DNA of 64,000 bases, from NCBI RefSeq assembly GCF_017355365.1, contig NZ_JADIJR010000014.1, positions 1 to 64,000 of the forward strand, written 5' to 3'. The position numbers were made by a program, and so were the translations under genes. The first letter of the stretch is position 1, and the number at the start of each line of letters is the position of its first letter. Source of the DNA: Microbacterium sp. SD291 (GTDB lineage Bacteria > Actinomycetota > Actinomycetes > Actinomycetales > Microbacteriaceae). The notes below the pieces were generated by a model. That model did no database searches. It had not been told where the DNA came from and worked only from the letters and a program-made list of their open reading frames with translations. Below, in pieces: positions 61,718 through 64,000 of the stretch.

Positions 61718-63111
61718 GTGTCCCCTTTCTGCTCGTCAGCAGGTCTGCCGAGTTCGAAGCACGATTGCGTGAGTTGCTCGGCGGACGGCTCGCAGTCGTG
61801 CCGGGTGTCTATCTGACGTTCGGCGCCGAGGTGATCGCCGAACAAGCGGGCGATGCGCCGAAGATCGCGTTCCTCGGCCCTGTGTTGAACTTCGACGAGA
61901 CCCGCTCTGTGGCGGAAGAACTCATCGCGCGTTTCCCCGACCTTGCGCTCGTCGTCGTGCGCGAGCAGCGCAGCGACCTCGAAGACTGGGTCGACGACCT
62001 GCATCTGCACGCCGTCGTCAGCCCGTTGGCGGCCGACGATGAGCTGAAGGAGCTGATCGCGCAGGTCGCCCGGTGGCTCATCAACGAGGGCAAGGCTGTC
62101 ACTGACGACTTCCGCCCCCAAGCTGACCCACAGATCCATGAGCGGCGGCGCGCGTTCGCCGAACTCATGGGTGAGCCCGAAGAGGTCGTGTCCGAAGAGC
62201 CTGAACCTGCCGCTCTGCCGTCTGTGGACTCGGGGGACGTATCGCTCGCCGTCATCGCCGAAGAGGAGGAGGATCCGTCTGCGGAGGCGATTGACGTATT
62301 CGCTGAGACGGAGCCGCCGCAGTGGGAGTTTCCGCCTCTCGAATCCGACCAGCGGCCCGAGGCGATCGCGGTGCTCGCGCCCAAGGGTGGGCAGGGTAAA
62401 ACGACTCTGTCGATCAATCTGGCCGCGGGCCTGGCTAAGATCGCACCGAACTCCGTCGTGCTGGTGGACGCCGACACACAGTTCGGTGACATCACCGCGG
62501 CTCTCGACCTCATGCCGGATGGCACGGTCGTTGAGGCGACCTCGGATGCCGCCGTCGACGAACTCATCCTGAAAACGACGCTGACCCATCACAAAGACAA
62601 CTTCTTCGTAGTGGCGAGTGCCCCGTCTCCGGAGTTGGGCGACCAGATCACGCCGCACTCCCTCGGTCGTCTGATCCAGCAGCTGCGTGGGATCTTCAGA
62701 TACGTCATCATCGACACCACCCCGGGTCTCAACGAGCAGACGCTCACGGTCATCGAGCACGTGACGGATGCGATCTTCGTCGCGAACCTCGCCGTTCCGT
62801 CGTTGCGCGCCCTTCGCACCGAACTCGAGATGCTTCGCACGCTCGGACTCATCCCCGCAAACCGCCGCATCGTCGTGAACCGGAGTGAGAAGCACATCGG
62901 CATCACGGTGAAGGATGCCGAGCACATCATCGGCGCGCCCGTCGATGTCGAGGTGCCTCGCTCAACTGCTGTGCTGCTTGCCAGCAACCGAGGGATTCCG
63001 CTTATCGACGATGACCCTCGGGATCACGCGGCACGCGCACTCATCGACCTCGTCACGCAGATCGCACCCGAGGCACGTTCCCGTTCTCTGAGGAGGCACC
63101 GCAGACCATGA
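61714..63111 (+). CDS. tadZ: TadZ/CpaE-like ATPase (MinD/ParA family)
   Basis: A 465-residue protein: an N-terminal receiver-like, non-catalytic domain (about 1-130), an acidic Glu/Pro-rich linker (about 145-210), and a MinD/ParA ATPase domain with the deviant Walker A KGGQGKTTLSINLAAGLA (Lys at start), DADTQFGDI and IIDTTPGLNEQ. TadZ proteins localise the pilus machinery at the cell pole. GTG 61714 overlaps the cpaB stop, and its own stop overlaps the next ATG. Confidence 0.9.
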   Translation: MSVPFLLVSRSAEFEARLRELLGGRLAVVPGVYLTFGAEVIAEQAGDAPKIAFLGPVLNFDETRSVAEELIARFPDLALVVVREQRSDLEDWVDDLHLHAVVSPLAADDELKELIAQVARWLINEGKAVTDDFRPQADPQIHERRRAFAELMGEPEEVVSEEPEPAALPSVDSGDVSLAVIAEEEEDPSAEAIDVFAETEPPQWEFPPLESDQRPEAIAVLAPKGGQGKTTLSINLAAGLAKIAPNSVVLVDADTQFGDITAALDLMPDGTVVEATSDAAVDELILKTTLTHHKDNFFVVASAPSPELGDQITPHSLGRLIQQLRGIFRYVIIDTTPGLNEQTLTVIEHVTDAIFVANLAVPSLRALRTELEMLRTLGLIPANRRIVVNRSEKHIGITVKDAEHIIGAPVDVEVPRSTAVLLASNRGIPLIDDDPRDHAARALIDLVTQIAPEARSRSLRRHRRP

Positions 63112-64000
63112 GCCTCTATGACCGCCTGAATGCCAACCGACGCACCCCGGAGTCGCCCGATCCTGCCACGCACGTCGAGCCCGGAGAGCTGCCCGCCTGG
63201 GCCGCTCCCGACCAGCCCGATTCCGGAGCCTTCCCGCCCCCGCCGCCGGTCTTCGTGGAGAACGGAAGCGAAGCGCCGACCGGGTCCCAGAGCGGCGTAG
63301 AGGTCGCGTTCGGCCTGGCCGAAGCGCCCCCGCCCGCTCCGGTCGTCGATCCGCTCGCCGGGGTGAAGGAGAAGGCCGCGCAGGAACTGTTCGTTCGCAT
63401 CGGAACCCGGCTCAACGACTCGACACTCACCGAGGCGCAGCTGCATGAACTCGCCCGTAAGGAGCTTGCGGAGATCGTCGCCGGAGAGCAGCTCGCGCTG
63501 ACGATCGCCGAGCGCAACCGGCTGATCGACGACATTGGCGCCGACGTACTCGGTTACGGTCCGCTCGAGCCGCTGCTCGACGACGAGAACGTCACCGAGA
63601 TCATGGTCAACCGCTTCGACAACATCTACGTAGAGGTTCGAGGGCGCATACTGCCCGTCGCTACGCGTTTCACCGGTGAACCGCAATTGCGCCGCGTGAT
63701 CGAACGCATCGTCGCCCGGGTGGGCCGCCGCATCGACGAGTCCTCGCCAATGGTCGACGCACGCCTGCAAGACGGATCTCGTGTGAACGCCATCATTCCG
63801 CCGCTCGCGGTCGACGGTTCGTCGCTTACGATCCGAAAGTTCGCGGCGACCCCGTACACCGTCACCGACCTCATCGGCTTCGGCTCGCTTTCGCCCCAGG
63901 TCGCCGCGGTGCTCGACGCGGCTGTAAAGGCGAAGCTCAACGTGATCGTCTCGGGCGGTACCGGTACGGGAAAGACGACGTTGCTCAACGTGCTCTCCGC
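63108..64000 (+). CDS. tadA: TadA/CpaF-like pilus ATPase (partial, cut by window end)
   Basis: The first 297 codons of a type II/IV secretion ATPase. A Pro-rich N-terminus (PPPPPVFVENG and further) is followed by the all-helical region (KEKAAQELFVRIGTRLNDSTLTEAQ), the N-terminal ATPase half (GYGPLEPLLDDENVTEIMVNRFDNIYVE, RIDESSPMVDARLQDGSRVNAIIPP) and Walker A GGTGTGKTTLL at the very end. It powers pilus assembly. The remaining half, with Walker B and His box, lies beyond the window. ATG 63108 overlaps the tadZ stop, with GAGGAGG upstream. Confidence 0.94.
   Translation, partial: MSLYDRLNANRRTPESPDPATHVEPGELPAWAAPDQPDSGAFPPPPPVFVENGSEAPTGSQSGVEVAFGLAEAPPPAPVVDPLAGVKEKAAQELFVRIGTRLNDSTLTEAQLHELARKELAEIVAGEQLALTIAERNRLIDDIGADVLGYGPLEPLLDDENVTEIMVNRFDNIYVEVRGRILPVATRFTGEPQLRRVIERIVARVGRRIDESSPMVDARLQDGSRVNAIIPPLAVDGSSLTIRKFAATPYTVTDLIGFGSLSPQVAAVLDAAVKAKLNVIVSGGTGTGKTTLLNVLS

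Overview
The window is dense, very GC-rich actinobacterial chromosome. Gene style, frequent leaderless starts, a HAIR box, DtxR/MntR-type metal control and the over-used GGATGCC/GGCATCC word all point to a Microbacteriaceae member, most likely Microbacterium (inference; there is no rRNA marker here). I recognise about 61 coding genes plus two gene remnants. I see no rRNA, tRNA, CRISPR array, insertion sequence or prophage.

Position 1-13.4 kb is a ureide (allantoin) and glyoxylate island. An IclR-type regulator stands divergent from malic enzyme, a DUF6986 lyase-like TIM barrel and ureidoglycine aminohydrolase. Next come hydroxypyruvate isomerase, tartronate semialdehyde reductase, glyoxylate carboligase and glycerate kinase (the glycerate pathway), then an NCS1 permease, an Asp/Glu/hydantoin racemase-family protein and allantoinase. 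Two of the promoters carry the same GGAA-N6-TTCC operator 12 bases after the -10 box. A truncated guanine/8-oxoguanine deaminase-like gene and an NCS2 purine permease at 19-21.6 kb extend the theme. Malate synthase G with a GlcG/HbpS protein at 38-40.6 kb gives a second exit for glyoxylate, and malic enzyme can take the malate to pyruvate. Allantoate amidohydrolase and a classical ureidoglycolate lyase are not in the window.

Position 13.4-27 kb holds an N-domain-less ClpB under a HAIR element, an unusual glucose-6-phosphate dehydrogenase, a GH15 glucosidase, a nitroreductase, and a LysR regulator divergent from PutA. Position 27-35.5 kb holds an ABC exporter, a BenE transporter and a NarL-type two-component system. 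The exporter and two-component promoters share an almost identical 23-base element at identical spacing from the -10 box. An MFS transporter and a VOC-HxlR-RibD/DHFR-like operon follow.

Position 35.5-54.6 kb is mostly housekeeping: cyclase, HAD phosphatases, exonuclease III, orotate phosphoribosyltransferase, ROK protein, an MntR-like regulator and a manganese-type ABC importer with an MntR-like box, a SpoU RNA methylase, a second two-component system with its own palindromic operator repeated before a membrane protein gene, and a MATE exporter.

Position 54.6-64 kb holds a DUF222-HNH protein with an SOS-like box, DUF1992 and NYN-domain genes with a partial duplication, a poorer-coding and less GC-rich stretch (57.6-59.1 kb), and then the start of a tad/Flp pilus locus (flp, tadE, tadG, cpaB, tadZ, and tadA/cpaF cut by the window end). 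A short dispersed repeat (core CTTCGACAGGCTCAGGGACC) occurs at six places, including in frame inside PutA, an ABC permease and an RNA methylase.
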